A stretch of 64,000 nt of DNA from JBQSUQ01 sp052384575 (lineage in GTDB: Bacteria; Pseudomonadota; Gammaproteobacteria; Enterobacterales; Pasteurellaceae). Where the stretch lies: NCBI GenBank assembly GCA_052384575.1, contig JBQSUQ010000012.1; one strand, written 5' to 3'. A program made the translations under genes and the position numbers. Each line of letters opens with the position of its first letter. Position 1 is the first letter of the stretch. Positions 52,487-61,823 of the stretch are shown here, piece after piece. The notes beneath the pieces are model-generated. The model was not told the origin of the DNA. It did not search any database and worked only from the letters and a program-made list of their open reading frames with translations.

Positions 52487-53470
52487 ATGAAATTATTTAA
52501 TCTTAAAACTTTAGCAGCTTTTGTTGCAGGTATGGCTGTATTATCAACAGCGAATGCTGAAGTGAAATTACGCTTTGGTTATGAAGCACCTCGCAGCGAT
52601 ACCCAACATGCAGCGGCGAAAAAATTTGATGAGTTGTTAAAAGAAAAAGCGAAAGGCGAAATCAAATTAAGCCTTTTCCCTGATAGCACATTAGGTAATG
52701 CACAAACCATGATTAGCGCAGTTCGTGGTGGTACACTTGATATCGAAATGTCAGGATCTCCAAATTTCTCTGGTTTAGAGCCAAAATTAAATGTAATTGA
52801 TATTCCATTTATTTTCAAAGATCGTGAGCATGCTTACAAAGTATTAGATGGTGAAATTGGTCAAGGCTTATTAAAAGATTTAGAAGCACAAGGCTTAAAA
52901 GGTTTAGCTTTCTGGGAAGTAGGTTTCCGTTCATTCACAAACTCTAAACACCCAGTTAAAACACCTGATGATATCAAAGGCTTAAAAGTACGTACTAACC
53001 AAAACCCAATGTACATTCAAGCATTTAGCTTATTAGGTGCAAACCCAGTGCCAATGCCATTAGGTGAGCTGTACACTGCGTTAGAAACTAAAGCTGTTGA
53101 TGCGCAAGAGCATCCAGTAGGTATTTTCTGGTCAGCGAAATTGTATGAAGTACAAAAACACCTTAGCTTAACTAACCATGGTTATACTCCATTAATTGTT
53201 GTGATGAACAAAGCAAAATTTGATGGTTTAAGTCCTGAATTACAACAAGCAGTGGTGGAATCAGCTCAAGAAGCGGGTAAATTCCAACGTGAGCTTAATT
53301 TAAAAAATGAAAAAGGTATTTTCGAAAAATTACAAAAAGCGGGCATTGAAATCGTTGAAAAAGTAGATACACAACCATTCAAAGCGATTATCGAAAAAGA
53401 TGTGCGTAAAGCCTTCATCGAGAAAAATGGCGATGGTTTAGTAAAACAAATTGATGCATTAGCTCAATAA
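52487..53470 (+). CDS. yiaO: TRAP transporter substrate-binding protein
   Basis: This periplasmic solute receptor has 327 residues and a cleavable signal peptide (about 1-24, cut near STANA). DctP blocks include LRTNQNPMYIQAF-like LKVRTNQNPMYIQAFSLLG near 166 with the conserved arginine for the carboxylate, and PVPMPLGELYTALETKAVDAQEHPV. In this context the substrate is likely 2,3-diketo-L-gulonate. It is followed by a strong terminator inside the gene cluster. Confidence 0.94.
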   Translation: MKLFNLKTLAAFVAGMAVLSTANAEVKLRFGYEAPRSDTQHAAAKKFDELLKEKAKGEIKLSLFPDSTLGNAQTMISAVRGGTLDIEMSGSPNFSGLEPKLNVIDIPFIFKDREHAYKVLDGEIGQGLLKDLEAQGLKGLAFWEVGFRSFTNSKHPVKTPDDIKGLKVRTNQNPMYIQAFSLLGANPVPMPLGELYTALETKAVDAQEHPVGIFWSAKLYEVQKHLSLTNHGYTPLIVVMNKAKFDGLSPELQQAVVESAQEAGKFQRELNLKNEKGIFEKLQKAGIEIVEKVDTQPFKAIIEKDVRKAFIEKNGDGLVKQIDALAQ

Positions 53471-53477
53471 TTGATAA

Positions 53478-53524
53478 GCGGTTAAATTTGATAAAACTTG
53501 GTCAAATTTAACCGCACTTTTTTA
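53478..53524 (+). terminator. Strong intra-cluster terminator after yiaO
   Basis: A 14-bp perfect stem (53478-53491 with 53502-53515), whose right arm contains an uptake sequence, is followed by a T-run. The kinase gene starts 174 bases later, so it probably has a separate or attenuated transcript. Confidence 0.85.
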
Positions 53525-53697
53525 CTTTCCTCGTTGTCGAAATGATGACATGCCCAGCGATAACCTATTATTTTTTTACCCGGACGCTTTATTCTAGGCA
53601 AAACAACTTCAAATTGTACGTTTGGCAACGATCAAAAAACATGATTTATTACGGCATCGAATAGCCTTTATCGTTTAACTTTTCAATAGGAAAAATT

Positions 53698-55155
53698 ATG
53701 AACTATTACCTTGGTATTGATTGTGGTGGTACGTTTATCAAAGCTGCACTATTTGACACCGCGGGCAATATGCTTGCCAGCACAAGAGAGAACGTGATGT
53801 TAATTAGTGATATTGCAGGCTATGCGGAACGTGATATGCCGCAGCTATGGTCAGCTTGTGCAGATGTAATTAAAAAGACAATTGAAAAAAGTGGCGTAAA
53901 TTCCACCGCAGTTAAGGCTGTGGGAATCTCGGCACAAGGTAAAGGAGCATTCCTATTGGATAAAAATCGCCAGCCTTTAGGGAGAGCGATTTTATCTTCA
54001 GATCAGCGTTCTATTGAAATTGTAAAACAATGGCAGCAACAGGGTATTCCTGAAAAATTATATCCTATCACTCGTCAAACCTTATGGACAGGTCATCCTG
54101 TTTCGATTTTACGTTGGATAAAAGAGAATGAGCCTGAACGCTATGCAAAAATTGGTTCAGTACTGATGTCTCACGACTATTTACGTTTTTGCTTAACTGG
54201 TGAATTGCATTGCGAAGAAACCAATATTTCAGAATCGAATCTTTATAATATGGCAGAGGGACGCTACGATCCTGAGTTAGCTGAATTGTTAGGCTTATCT
54301 GAAATAATGGACAAATTGCCACCGGTGATTGCTGCTAATCAAGTGGCTGGTTATGTCACTGAACAGGCGGCCGCACAAACAGGATTAGCTGTAGGTACTG
54401 CAGTTGTAGGCGGATTATTTGACGTAGTTTCCACCGCACTTTGTGCAGGATTAGATGATGAAACCAAATTAAACGCGGTATTGGGTACTTGGTCTGTGGT
54501 GAGTGGCATTACCTCACATATTGATAGTACACAAACATTGCCATTTGTTTATGGTCGTTATGCAGAAGAAAATAAATTTATTGTTCATGAAGCCAGCCCA
54601 ACTTCTGCGGGGAATTTAGAATGGTTCGTGCAGCAATGGGGTGATTTAAGCTACGATGAAATCAATCAAGGCATAGCTGAACTACCACCAGCTGCAAGTT
54701 CAGTTTTATTTGTGCCTTTCTTATATGGTTCAAATGCAGGATTAGGTATGCAAGCGGGCTTTTATGGTATGCAAGCTTATCATACAAAAATGCATCTATT
54801 GCAAGCGATTTATGAAGGCGTGCTATTTAGTTTAATGCACCATTTAAATCGCATGTTAAAACGTTTTCCGAATACGCAAGTCTTACGAGTAACTGGTGGT
54901 CCAGCTAAATCTAAAGTATGGATGCAAATGTTAGCGGATTTAACTGGAATGAAATTAGAAATTCCAGCTGTAGAGGAAACGGGTTGTTTAGGTGCAGCCT
55001 TAATGGCAATGCAAGGTACTGGTATGAATTTAAGTGACATGGCAATTTTAAGTGGTAAAATGCAACAAATTTTACCTAATCCAGAAAATTTTGATGCTTA
55101 TCAGCAAAAATATCAACGCTATCAATGCTTAGTTGAAGCATTAAAAACAGTATAA
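53698..55155 (+). CDS. lyxK: FGGY-family carbohydrate kinase (L-xylulose / 3-keto-L-gulonate kinase)
   Basis: This 485-residue sugar kinase shows the FGGY family nucleotide and sugar domains: YLGIDCGGTFIKAALFD near the start, and RVTGGPAKSKVWMQMLADLTG near 398. E. coli LyxK phosphorylates L-xylulose and 3-keto-L-gulonate, which would feed UlaD here. It follows a 227-base gap with a terminator and is followed by the epimerase genes. Confidence 0.88.
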   Translation: MNYYLGIDCGGTFIKAALFDTAGNMLASTRENVMLISDIAGYAERDMPQLWSACADVIKKTIEKSGVNSTAVKAVGISAQGKGAFLLDKNRQPLGRAILSSDQRSIEIVKQWQQQGIPEKLYPITRQTLWTGHPVSILRWIKENEPERYAKIGSVLMSHDYLRFCLTGELHCEETNISESNLYNMAEGRYDPELAELLGLSEIMDKLPPVIAANQVAGYVTEQAAAQTGLAVGTAVVGGLFDVVSTALCAGLDDETKLNAVLGTWSVVSGITSHIDSTQTLPFVYGRYAEENKFIVHEASPTSAGNLEWFVQQWGDLSYDEINQGIAELPPAASSVLFVPFLYGSNAGLGMQAGFYGMQAYHTKMHLLQAIYEGVLFSLMHHLNRMLKRFPNTQVLRVTGGPAKSKVWMQMLADLTGMKLEIPAVEETGCLGAALMAMQGTGMNLSDMAILSGKMQQILPNPENFDAYQQKYQRYQCLVEALKTV

Positions 55156-55170
55156 AAATAGGAGTGGTTT

Positions 55171-56031
55171 GTGAGAAAACATAAATTAGGCATCTATGAG
55201 AAAGCCTTACCAAAAAATATCAGTTGGCAAGATCGCCTTTCTATTGCGAAAGCGTGTGGTTTTGACTTCGTTGAAATCTCAATTGATGAAACTGATGAAC
55301 GTTTAGCACGTTTAGATTGGACGAAAAAAGAACGTTTAAAATTAGTGAAAGCGATTGTGAATACGGGCGTGACTATTCCGTCAATGTGTCTTTCTGGACA
55401 TCGTCGTTTCCCATTTGGTAGCCGAGATGAAGCAACGCGTAAGAAAGCTTATGAAATTATGGAAAAAGCCATTCAGCTTGCTGTGGATTTGGGTATTCGT
55501 ACAATCCAACTTGCTGGTTATGATGTATATTACGAAGAGCAAGATGAAGGCACAATTGAGCGTTTCCAACAAGGATTAGAATGGGCAGTTGAGCTTGCAG
55601 CAAGCAATCAAGTGACCATTGCAGTTGAGATTATGGATACCAAATTTATGAGTTCAATCTCTCGCTGGAAAAAATGGGACGATATTATCAAATCGCCTTG
55701 GTTTACCGTATATCCCGATTTAGGCAACCTTTCTGCATGGAACGACAATGTGGCAGAAGAGTTAAAATTAGGTATCGACAAAATTTCTGCTATCCACTTA
55801 AAAGATACATTTAAAGTGACAGAAACCTGTAAGGGTCAATTCCGCGATGTACCTTTTGGCGATGGTTGTGTTGATTTCGCATCTTGTTTTAAAACCTTAG
55901 CGGAATTAAATTACCGCGGTGCATTTTTAATTGAAATGTGGACAGAAAAAGCAGAAGAACCAATTGCGGAAATTATTAATGCACGCCGTTGGATTGAACA
56001 AAAAATGAAAGAGGGAGGTTTCCAATGTTAA
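55171..56031 (+). CDS. sgbU: L-xylulose-5-phosphate 3-epimerase
   Basis: The enzyme converts L-xylulose-5-phosphate to L-ribulose-5-phosphate. This 286-residue TIM-barrel protein of the UlaE/SgbU family has the metal-binding residues of the family in AVEIMDTKFMSS near 151 and HLKDTFKV near 209. It has a GTG start with AGGAG 5 bases before it. It overlaps the 4-epimerase gene by 7 bases. Confidence 0.93.
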   Translation: MRKHKLGIYEKALPKNISWQDRLSIAKACGFDFVEISIDETDERLARLDWTKKERLKLVKAIVNTGVTIPSMCLSGHRRFPFGSRDEATRKKAYEIMEKAIQLAVDLGIRTIQLAGYDVYYEEQDEGTIERFQQGLEWAVELAASNQVTIAVEIMDTKFMSSISRWKKWDDIIKSPWFTVYPDLGNLSAWNDNVAEELKLGIDKISAIHLKDTFKVTETCKGQFRDVPFGDGCVDFASCFKTLAELNYRGAFLIEMWTEKAEEPIAEIINARRWIEQKMKEGGFQC

Positions 56032-56717
56032 AAGAATTGAGAGAACGTGTATTAAAAGCAAATCTTGAATTGCCAAAATATGGCTTAGTGACATTTACTT
56101 GGGGAAATGTCAGTGAAATTGATCCTGAAACAAGATTAGTGGCGATCAAACCATCTGGCGTGGAATATGATGTGATGACCGCTGATGATATTGTCATTGT
56201 TGATTTAGATGGCAACAGAGTATGGGGCGATAAAAAGCCTTCTTCAGATACACCTACGCACTTAGAGCTTTATCGTCAATTCCCTGAAATCGGTGGTGTA
56301 GTGCATACCCATTCACGCCATGCAGTGGGTTGGGCACAAGCGGGTGAAGATATTTTAGCGTTAGGCACAACACAGGGCGATTATTTCTACGGTTCTGTGC
56401 CTTGTACGCGCAAAATGACCCCAGAAGAAATTGCGGGCGAATATGAACTTGAAACAGGTAAAGTGATTGTAGAAACTTTCCGTAAACGCAATATCGATCC
56501 TAATATGGTGCCAGGCGTATTAGTTCATTCACATGGCCCGTTCACTTGGGGTAAAAATGGACATGATGCAGTGCATAATTCCGTTGTATTAGAAGAAGTG
56601 GCTTATATGAATTTCTGTAGCAAACTGATTCGTCCAAATGTGCAATCAATGCAACAAGAATTACTTGATAAGCATTATTTACGCAAACATGGTAAAAATG
56701 CTTATTACGGACAATAA
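56025..56717 (+). CDS. sgbE: L-ribulose-5-phosphate 4-epimerase
   Basis: The zinc enzyme converts L-ribulose-5-phosphate to D-xylulose-5-phosphate, which enters the pentose phosphate pathway. It has 230 residues of class-II aldolase fold; the zinc histidines lie in HTHSRHAVGWA near 95 and HSHGPFTWG near 167. It is the last gene of the set. Equivalent to UlaF, SgbE and AraD of E. coli. Confidence 0.94.
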   Translation: MLKELRERVLKANLELPKYGLVTFTWGNVSEIDPETRLVAIKPSGVEYDVMTADDIVIVDLDGNRVWGDKKPSSDTPTHLELYRQFPEIGGVVHTHSRHAVGWAQAGEDILALGTTQGDYFYGSVPCTRKMTPEEIAGEYELETGKVIVETFRKRNIDPNMVPGVLVHSHGPFTWGKNGHDAVHNSVVLEEVAYMNFCSKLIRPNVQSMQQELLDKHYLRKHGKNAYYGQ

Positions 56718-56777
56718 TTGTTGAGCGAACCAAGGGTATTATATAACTTTTGCAAAAAGTAAAATCTTAAGCAATAA

Positions 56778-56806
56778 AAAAGTGCGGTGGAATTCACCGC
56801 ACTTTT
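56778..56806 (+). terminator. Uptake-sequence terminator closing the yia operon
   Basis: A 12-bp stem with GGTG/CACC closure around GAATT, built on opposed uptake sequences, is followed by TTTT. It also serves the convergent HAD gene. Confidence 0.85.
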
Positions 56807-56811
56807 CGTTT

Positions 56812-57630
56812 TTATATTGCTAAATATTCTGCAAGAACTTGGGCAATCCCATCTTCATTGTTGCTTAGCGTAACAAGTTTAGCTTGTTGCTTCACTTCGG
56901 GTTCAGCATTCCCCATTGCCACACCTAAACCCACAGCGGTGATCATTGAGGTGTCATTATGATTATCACCAAATGCGATAGCCTGTTGTGGCTCGATGTT
57001 CCACATTTTTAACAATTCAACTAATCGGGCACCTTTGGTATTACCTAAATTAGCAATATCGGCACGATCAAACCAAGACCATTCACAGCTAAATTCTTGT
57101 GGAGATAATTCGGCGAGAGCTTGTTCCATTAGCGATTTATCTGGGTGGCTGAGTACGCCTTTCCAAATAATTTCTTTGTTTTCAATCAGCGAATTCAGAT
57201 TGTCTAACAGATTTAGTTTTGGGCGAATATTTTCTGGATAACTATTTGCCCATTGTGAGAATTTGGCCATATGAGGATTTAAGCTGGCAAAATTCATTTT
57301 ATCTCGGGAATAAATTAATAAATGTAATTGATATTTTTCTGCTAAATCAATGAGTTGTTTTGCTTGTTGCAATGATAAAGGATTAGAAATCAGCACTTCG
57401 TCATTTTGCGGTTGATACAAATAGGTACCGTTACAACAAATCATTGGTGTATCTAAATTTAGCTCAACATAATAAGGATAAGTAGCAGTGTGGTGGCGAC
57501 CTGTAACAAGCACCACTTTAATACCTTGCTCAATACAGCGTTGAATCGCTTGTTTACTTGAAGGTAAAATTTTTCCTTCACTATTTAATAAGGTACCGTC
57601 AAGATCAAAGGCAACAACTTTATAGTTCAT
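56812..57630 (-). CDS. Cof-type HAD hydrolase (sugar-phosphatase type)
   Basis: This 272-residue HAD-superfamily phosphatase of the Cof/YidA type has motif 1 FDLDGTLLNSEG with two aspartates (about 8-12), a later AFGDNHNDTSMI motif 4, and a C2 cap domain between. Members dephosphorylate sugar phosphates and other small molecules; the substrate is unknown. I use the ATG at 57630 preceded by GGAG; a longer frame exists upstream but overlaps a terminator. Confidence 0.88.
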   Translation of the reverse strand: MNYKVVAFDLDGTLLNSEGKILPSSKQAIQRCIEQGIKVVLVTGRHHTATYPYYVELNLDTPMICCNGTYLYQPQNDEVLISNPLSLQQAKQLIDLAEKYQLHLLIYSRDKMNFASLNPHMAKFSQWANSYPENIRPKLNLLDNLNSLIENKEIIWKGVLSHPDKSLMEQALAELSPQEFSCEWSWFDRADIANLGNTKGARLVELLKMWNIEPQQAIAFGDNHNDTSMITAVGLGVAMGNAEPEVKQQAKLVTLSNNEDGIAQVLAEYLAI

Positions 57631-57660
57631 TTTTTCTCCAATTTTATCTGTGATAAAAGT

Positions 57661-57684
57661 AATGACCGCTAAAGTGCGGTCATT
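57661..57684 (-). terminator. Terminator between nitroreductase and HAD genes
   Basis: A perfect 9-bp stem (57661-57669 with 57676-57684) with a six-base loop is followed on the minus strand by a short T-run. Confidence 0.65.
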
Positions 57685-57696
57685 TTTCATGATGTT

Positions 57697-58359
57697 TTAT
57701 TCAATCCACTCAACTACTTCTTCAGTTGGCTTGCGGTATTTTTTAGTGATTTCTTTTGCTCTGTAACCGAAAGTCACCATGCAAGAAACGCCGTATTCAT
57801 TTGGGTCAAACAAACCTTCTTCTGCGAGGATACGGTTTACTTCGTCATAGTTAAAGCCTTCAATTGGGCAACTATCAATACCAATTAGCGCGGCCCCTGT
57901 CATCATATTGCCTAAGGCAATATAGGTTTGTTTGCTGCACCAGTCAAATAAAGTGCGGTCATTTTCAAGCACTTTTATATCATTGATTTGGAAGCTTTGA
58001 TAGCGCGCAATCGTCGCTTCCATTTGTTCCGCTGTTAAACCTCGTTTAGCTAAAGAAACGCGAAAGAATTCGCTATCGTAGCGTGCATTCTTTTTCGCTA
58101 ATAAAACTACAATATGGCTTGCTTCAGCAATAGGATGTTTAATTCCCCAACAGACAGGATGAATTTTTTCGCGTAATGCTGGATTTTGTAAGACAATAAA
58201 TTTCCAAGGTTCAGAGCCCACAGAGCTTGGTGAAAGTCGAGCCAATTCTAAAATATAATCCATATCTTCTCGGCTGATTTTTTTATTGATGTCATAGTAG
58301 CGGCAAGCTGCGCGATAATTGAATGCATCTAAAACCTGTTGTTTACTGATATTAAACAT
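57697..58359 (-). CDS. NAD(P)H nitroreductase family flavoprotein
   Basis: This 220-residue FMN enzyme of the nitroreductase superfamily has RAACRYYDINKKIS near 12-25 and SPSSVGSEPWKFIVLQNP near 42-60, the FMN-binding serines and arginine. It reduces nitro or quinone substrates with NAD(P)H; the natural substrate is unknown. I use the ATG at 58359, since the longer frame adds residues not seen in the family. Confidence 0.88.
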   Translation of the reverse strand: MFNISKQQVLDAFNYRAACRYYDINKKISREDMDYILELARLSPSSVGSEPWKFIVLQNPALREKIHPVCWGIKHPIAEASHIVVLLAKKNARYDSEFFRVSLAKRGLTAEQMEATIARYQSFQINDIKVLENDRTLFDWCSKQTYIALGNMMTGAALIGIDSCPIEGFNYDEVNRILAEEGLFDPNEYGVSCMVTFGYRAKEITKKYRKPTEEVVEWIE

Positions 58360-58396
58360 ATATTCCCCTTTTAAATTCAAAAGTAAAAAAGAATAA

Positions 58397-58417
58397 ACCG
58401 CACCTTAAAAGTGCGGT
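58397..58417 (-). terminator. Uptake-sequence hairpin after dolP
   Basis: Seven-base arms ACCGCAC and GTGCGGT (58397-58403 and 58411-58417) surround a seven-base loop; a T-rich stretch follows on the minus strand. Confidence 0.6.
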
Positions 58418-58433
58418 CTATTTTTGCTAAATT

Positions 58434-59015
58434 TTAGTTAAGGTATTTGAATACTTTAACCACTTTTTCAACACCAGATACATTGCGAGCGACTTCAGCA
58501 GCAGCATCAGCTTGTTCTTGTGTTACATTACCCATCAAGAACACTTCTTTGTTTTCGGTGACCACTTTAATATCGGTTGTCTTAACGGCTGAATTTAACA
58601 ACATATCTGACTTAATTCTGGTTGTTATCCAACTGTCCTGTGATTTGCGACCAAATGAAATTGGCGTGCCTGTACGCATTTCATTATAAACATCATTCAC
58701 ACCTTCTACGCCTTGCGCCAATCCCGTTGCGACGGATTTCAAACTTTCATCAGGCACTTGACCTAATAGCAACACACGACCACTATAAGAAACCACAACC
58801 ACACGACCTTCCGCTTTGATTTGCTCATCTTTGGTTACAGCATCATAAACTTTAAATTCGAGGGTTTCATCATCAAGTTGTGTCCCCATTGTGCGAGGAT
58901 CGGTCCCTACTTTTGTTGCTACTGCAGCACCACCTAAACCTAAAGCGATACAACCTTGTAAAAGAAAAGTAGCACCTAATAACAGACTGATTTTCTTAAA
59001 TGTTTTCATATTCAT
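58434..59015 (-). CDS. dolP: Outer-membrane lipoprotein with two BON domains (DolP/YraP)
   Basis: DolP is a division- and outer-membrane-integrity lipoprotein. The 193-residue protein has a signal peptide with lipobox LLQGC (Cys about 21), then two BON domains (about 45-115 and 125-190). AGGAG lies 9 bases before the ATG at 59015. It lies in a conserved Haemophilus group with diaA, yraN and lpoA. BON domains bind phospholipid in the E. coli protein. Confidence 0.9.
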   Translation of the reverse strand: MNMKTFKKISLLLGATFLLQGCIALGLGGAAVATKVGTDPRTMGTQLDDETLEFKVYDAVTKDEQIKAEGRVVVVSYSGRVLLLGQVPDESLKSVATGLAQGVEGVNDVYNEMRTGTPISFGRKSQDSWITTRIKSDMLLNSAVKTTDIKVVTENKEVFLMGNVTQEQADAAAEVARNVSGVEKVVKVFKYLN

Positions 59016-59072
59016 TGACCATTTCTCCTTCAATGTTTGTTTGCCTTAGTGTGTTGTGCTAGGGCTACTTTG

Positions 59073-59660
59073 TCAACTATTTTGTGTAAATAATTGGTGA
59101 TCAATTAATTCACAAAATAAATTAATCATAAATAAATGGCTTTCTAAAATGCGGCTTTCTTTATTGCTAGGCACAGAAAGAGCCAAATCATTTTCACTTA
59201 ATAAACCGCGCAAGTGGTGCGCATTATCACCCGTTAAAGCAATAATGGGGATTTCTTTGGTAAAGGCTTGATTGATTACATTGATAATCGGTAATTCATC
59301 ACCAAAAGGAGAGAGAATAACTAAGATATCGCCCTGTTGTGCCACCGCGTTAAATTGGCGTTGTAATAATTGTTCCAATGGATTATCAAAAACAATGGCA
59401 GAACCCACCGCACTATCTAAATTTAGTAATACTGAAGGAAAGCTTGGGCGTTCTAATTCGTGGCGATTGAGTAAATTTGCCACAAGACATTGCGCATTAG
59501 CATAAGAACGACCAATACCACACACGATAATTTTATTACCACGCAGTAAGCAACTGACAAGATGTTGCGTTGCCACATTAAGTTGATTGGCGAGAGATTT
59601 TGACGTTGCAATTTGAATTTGAATATTTTCAGCAAAGAGATCGTTAATTTTGTTTAACAT
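59073..59660 (-). CDS. diaA: SIS-domain DnaA-initiator-associating protein DiaA
   Basis: DiaA binds DnaA and promotes timely replication initiation. The 195-residue protein has a SIS (phosphosugar isomerase-like) domain with GNKIIVCGIGRSYANAQCLV near 41-60. I use the ATG at 59660, one base before yraN ends. Its relative GmhA is a phosphoheptose isomerase, so the enzyme alternative is not fully excluded, but the neighbours favour DiaA. Confidence 0.88.
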   Translation of the reverse strand: MLNKINDLFAENIQIQIATSKSLANQLNVATQHLVSCLLRGNKIIVCGIGRSYANAQCLVANLLNRHELERPSFPSVLLNLDSAVGSAIVFDNPLEQLLQRQFNAVAQQGDILVILSPFGDELPIINVINQAFTKEIPIIALTGDNAHHLRGLLSENDLALSVPSNKESRILESHLFMINLFCELIDHQLFTQNS

Positions 59661-59661
59661 A

Positions 59662-60021
59662 TTATTCAAGGAAATTAGGTAACCATTCAATTGAAGAGGG
59701 ACTTTGTTCAAAGGTAATTAAATCAAAGCGACAATCTGCATCTTCTAAACTTTGTCCTTGTTGTGCGAGCCAAAGACTTGCCGCATCAAGCCATTTTTGT
59801 TGTTTACGCCAATCCACACTTTCAATAGCAGAGCCAAAATGATCATTTTTACGTTGGCGAACTTCCACAAACACCAAGGTTTCGCCATCTCGCATAATGA
59901 GATCCAACTCGCCACATTTAAATTGCTGATTAGCTGCGACAAATTGTAGCCCTTGATTTTCTAAAAAGAGGCGAGCTTGATATTCAAACTGCGCCCCTTG
60001 TTGACGTTTAGAAGAGAACAT
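59662..60021 (-). CDS. yraN: YraN/UPF0102 family nuclease-like protein
   Basis: This small 119-residue protein has a restriction-endonuclease-like fold: GELDLIMRDGETLVFVEVRQR carries the D-x(9)-E-x-R-type catalytic pattern. The biological role is unknown, though conserved across bacteria. It abuts diaA and lpoA with single-base gaps, forming a tight operon. Confidence 0.9.
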   Translation of the reverse strand: MFSSKRQQGAQFEYQARLFLENQGLQFVAANQQFKCGELDLIMRDGETLVFVEVRQRKNDHFGSAIESVDWRKQQKWLDAASLWLAQQGQSLEDADCRFDLITFEQSPSSIEWLPNFLE

Positions 60022-60022
60022 C

Positions 60023-61750
60023 TTAATTTTTTAAGGTGTGAATATTACCGTCTTGATATTGGAACCAAGTCATATCACGTTCAATATTGCAGTTTGGCCC
60101 CGCGCTTAATTTACCAGTTAAACCGCTCACTGAATAGCCTGGTACTTGGCGTAACTCATTGAATTGATTGATTAATAACCAAGCATCAGCTCCCATTGCA
60201 TATAAACGCATTAAAGAATAATCACCGCCTGTTTGTGCTTCAATTTTTTTGTATTGCTCAGAATCAGTTTCTTTAAAGAATGGAATATCACTAAATTGTA
60301 ATCCATTCATTTGTAAACGATATTCTGGTGTATTATTGGATGAATTAATGCGTGAACTTGCATAAAGTTTTAAATTTGGATTGACATTATCAATCACAGA
60401 TTTAATTTCAGAAAGCTGTTCACTTAACGCAACGATATACATGGCTTGCGCTTCTTTTGATACCCCTTCTTCTAAAGCTAAGGCAATATCTTGTGCACTA
60501 TTATAGAAACGAATATTCGCATCTGTGCCAGCTAGTTGTTGCCAACGTACAGTGAATGCATTACCTGTGCGTTGCCCTAAATCACTTTGTGGTACCATCA
60601 CTAATGGTGAGCGAATACCATCATCCCACATTTTGTTTGCGGCTGATTCTGCTTCATCTTCTGGAGCTAATCCATAATAGCAAAGCTGGTTTACGGCACG
60701 AGCATTTGCTGTTGCATTTAATGCCAACACATTTAACCCTTGAATTGCATTTGGATTATTTAATACCGCATCCACATTGGCTTTTAACAATGGACCAACA
60801 ACCGCTTTCGCGCCTGACATTTTGGCTTGTTCGATAATTGTCGGAATATCTTTATCTACCGTATCAATCACATCAACTTGAATATCAGCTGCATCACCTC
60901 GCGCGCTATCAAAACCTGATTTCACAGAATTGCCAATCACTTGAGCATTACCGCTTAATGGTAACAACAATGCTACTTTATTGATTTGCGTCTGTTGGAA
61001 ATTAGACATGGTTTTGAGTTCAGTTGGGAACAAATAAGCTGCGCTATGATTTGGATAATTCGCTTTCCAAGTTTGTAATGCTTGGTTAAGTTGAGATGGA
61101 TTATTCAAATTATCATTGTAAGCTTGTGCTAAGGCTAACCAACCACCTAAAGCTGCATTGCCTTCCGCTGAAGTGTTGCTAATAGTGCCTTTATTGGTGT
61201 TACGCAATAATGCCCAAGTGCGGTCAATATTTTCTTGTTTTCGTTGCACATCTGTGAGTAAGGCATCAATTTGAATACGCGCTTTAACCGCTTCAATCAT
61301 ATCGCGTTTATTTTCTGCCACACGAGAAACCACTTCATAATAACGTGCTTTTTGTGATGGGCTTAATAAAGCTAAATTGATTGAACTTAATTGGTTTTCT
61401 GCATTGCTATTTTTATTTTTAAGCGCAGAAATATGAGCTTCAATTAATGATTTATCTAATAATTGTTCTGGTGTTAAATCCACAAGTTCTGCTAATAAGG
61501 CTTCTGCTTGTGCAATTTTATTTTCAGTAACTAATACACGAGCTGCAAGTAATTTATAGGTTTGTTTATCTTCAAGATCCTGAGTTTGTTCTAATTTATT
61601 CATATAAAAATCAGAACTAGCATTGGCGTCGTTTTTTAATACTTCTGCAAAGTTGCTGCCAAATAGATTGGTACAGCCGGCTAACATCACAGGAAATAAA
61701 AGTGGCATTAAACGTTTTTTAAATTTAGTACCTTGTAATAGAATAGTCAT
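60023..61750 (-). CDS. lpoA: Lipoprotein LpoA, activator of penicillin-binding protein 1A
   Basis: LpoA is an outer-membrane lipoprotein that reaches through peptidoglycan to activate PBP1A. This 575-residue protein has a signal peptide with lipobox MLAGC (Cys26), an N-terminal TPR-like helical half (about 30-240) and a C-terminal periplasmic-binding-protein-like half (about 255-575). The length matches H. influenzae LpoA. It is divergent from rsmI with 73 bases between; AGGAG lies before the start. Confidence 0.93.
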   Translation of the reverse strand: MTILLQGTKFKKRLMPLLFPVMLAGCTNLFGSNFAEVLKNDANASSDFYMNKLEQTQDLEDKQTYKLLAARVLVTENKIAQAEALLAELVDLTPEQLLDKSLIEAHISALKNKNSNAENQLSSINLALLSPSQKARYYEVVSRVAENKRDMIEAVKARIQIDALLTDVQRKQENIDRTWALLRNTNKGTISNTSAEGNAALGGWLALAQAYNDNLNNPSQLNQALQTWKANYPNHSAAYLFPTELKTMSNFQQTQINKVALLLPLSGNAQVIGNSVKSGFDSARGDAADIQVDVIDTVDKDIPTIIEQAKMSGAKAVVGPLLKANVDAVLNNPNAIQGLNVLALNATANARAVNQLCYYGLAPEDEAESAANKMWDDGIRSPLVMVPQSDLGQRTGNAFTVRWQQLAGTDANIRFYNSAQDIALALEEGVSKEAQAMYIVALSEQLSEIKSVIDNVNPNLKLYASSRINSSNNTPEYRLQMNGLQFSDIPFFKETDSEQYKKIEAQTGGDYSLMRLYAMGADAWLLINQFNELRQVPGYSVSGLTGKLSAGPNCNIERDMTWFQYQDGNIHTLKN

Positions 61751-61823
61751 AATTACTCCTCGTCAGAAAGATGGTAGGATCTTACTTCTCTCATCGATTA
61801 AAAGCAATAAAAGAAGACACAAA

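Noticed and set aside
59073..59660. Reading diaA as phosphoheptose isomerase GmhA
   Set aside because: The SIS domain is shared, but the dolP, yraN and lpoA neighbourhood is that of DiaA.
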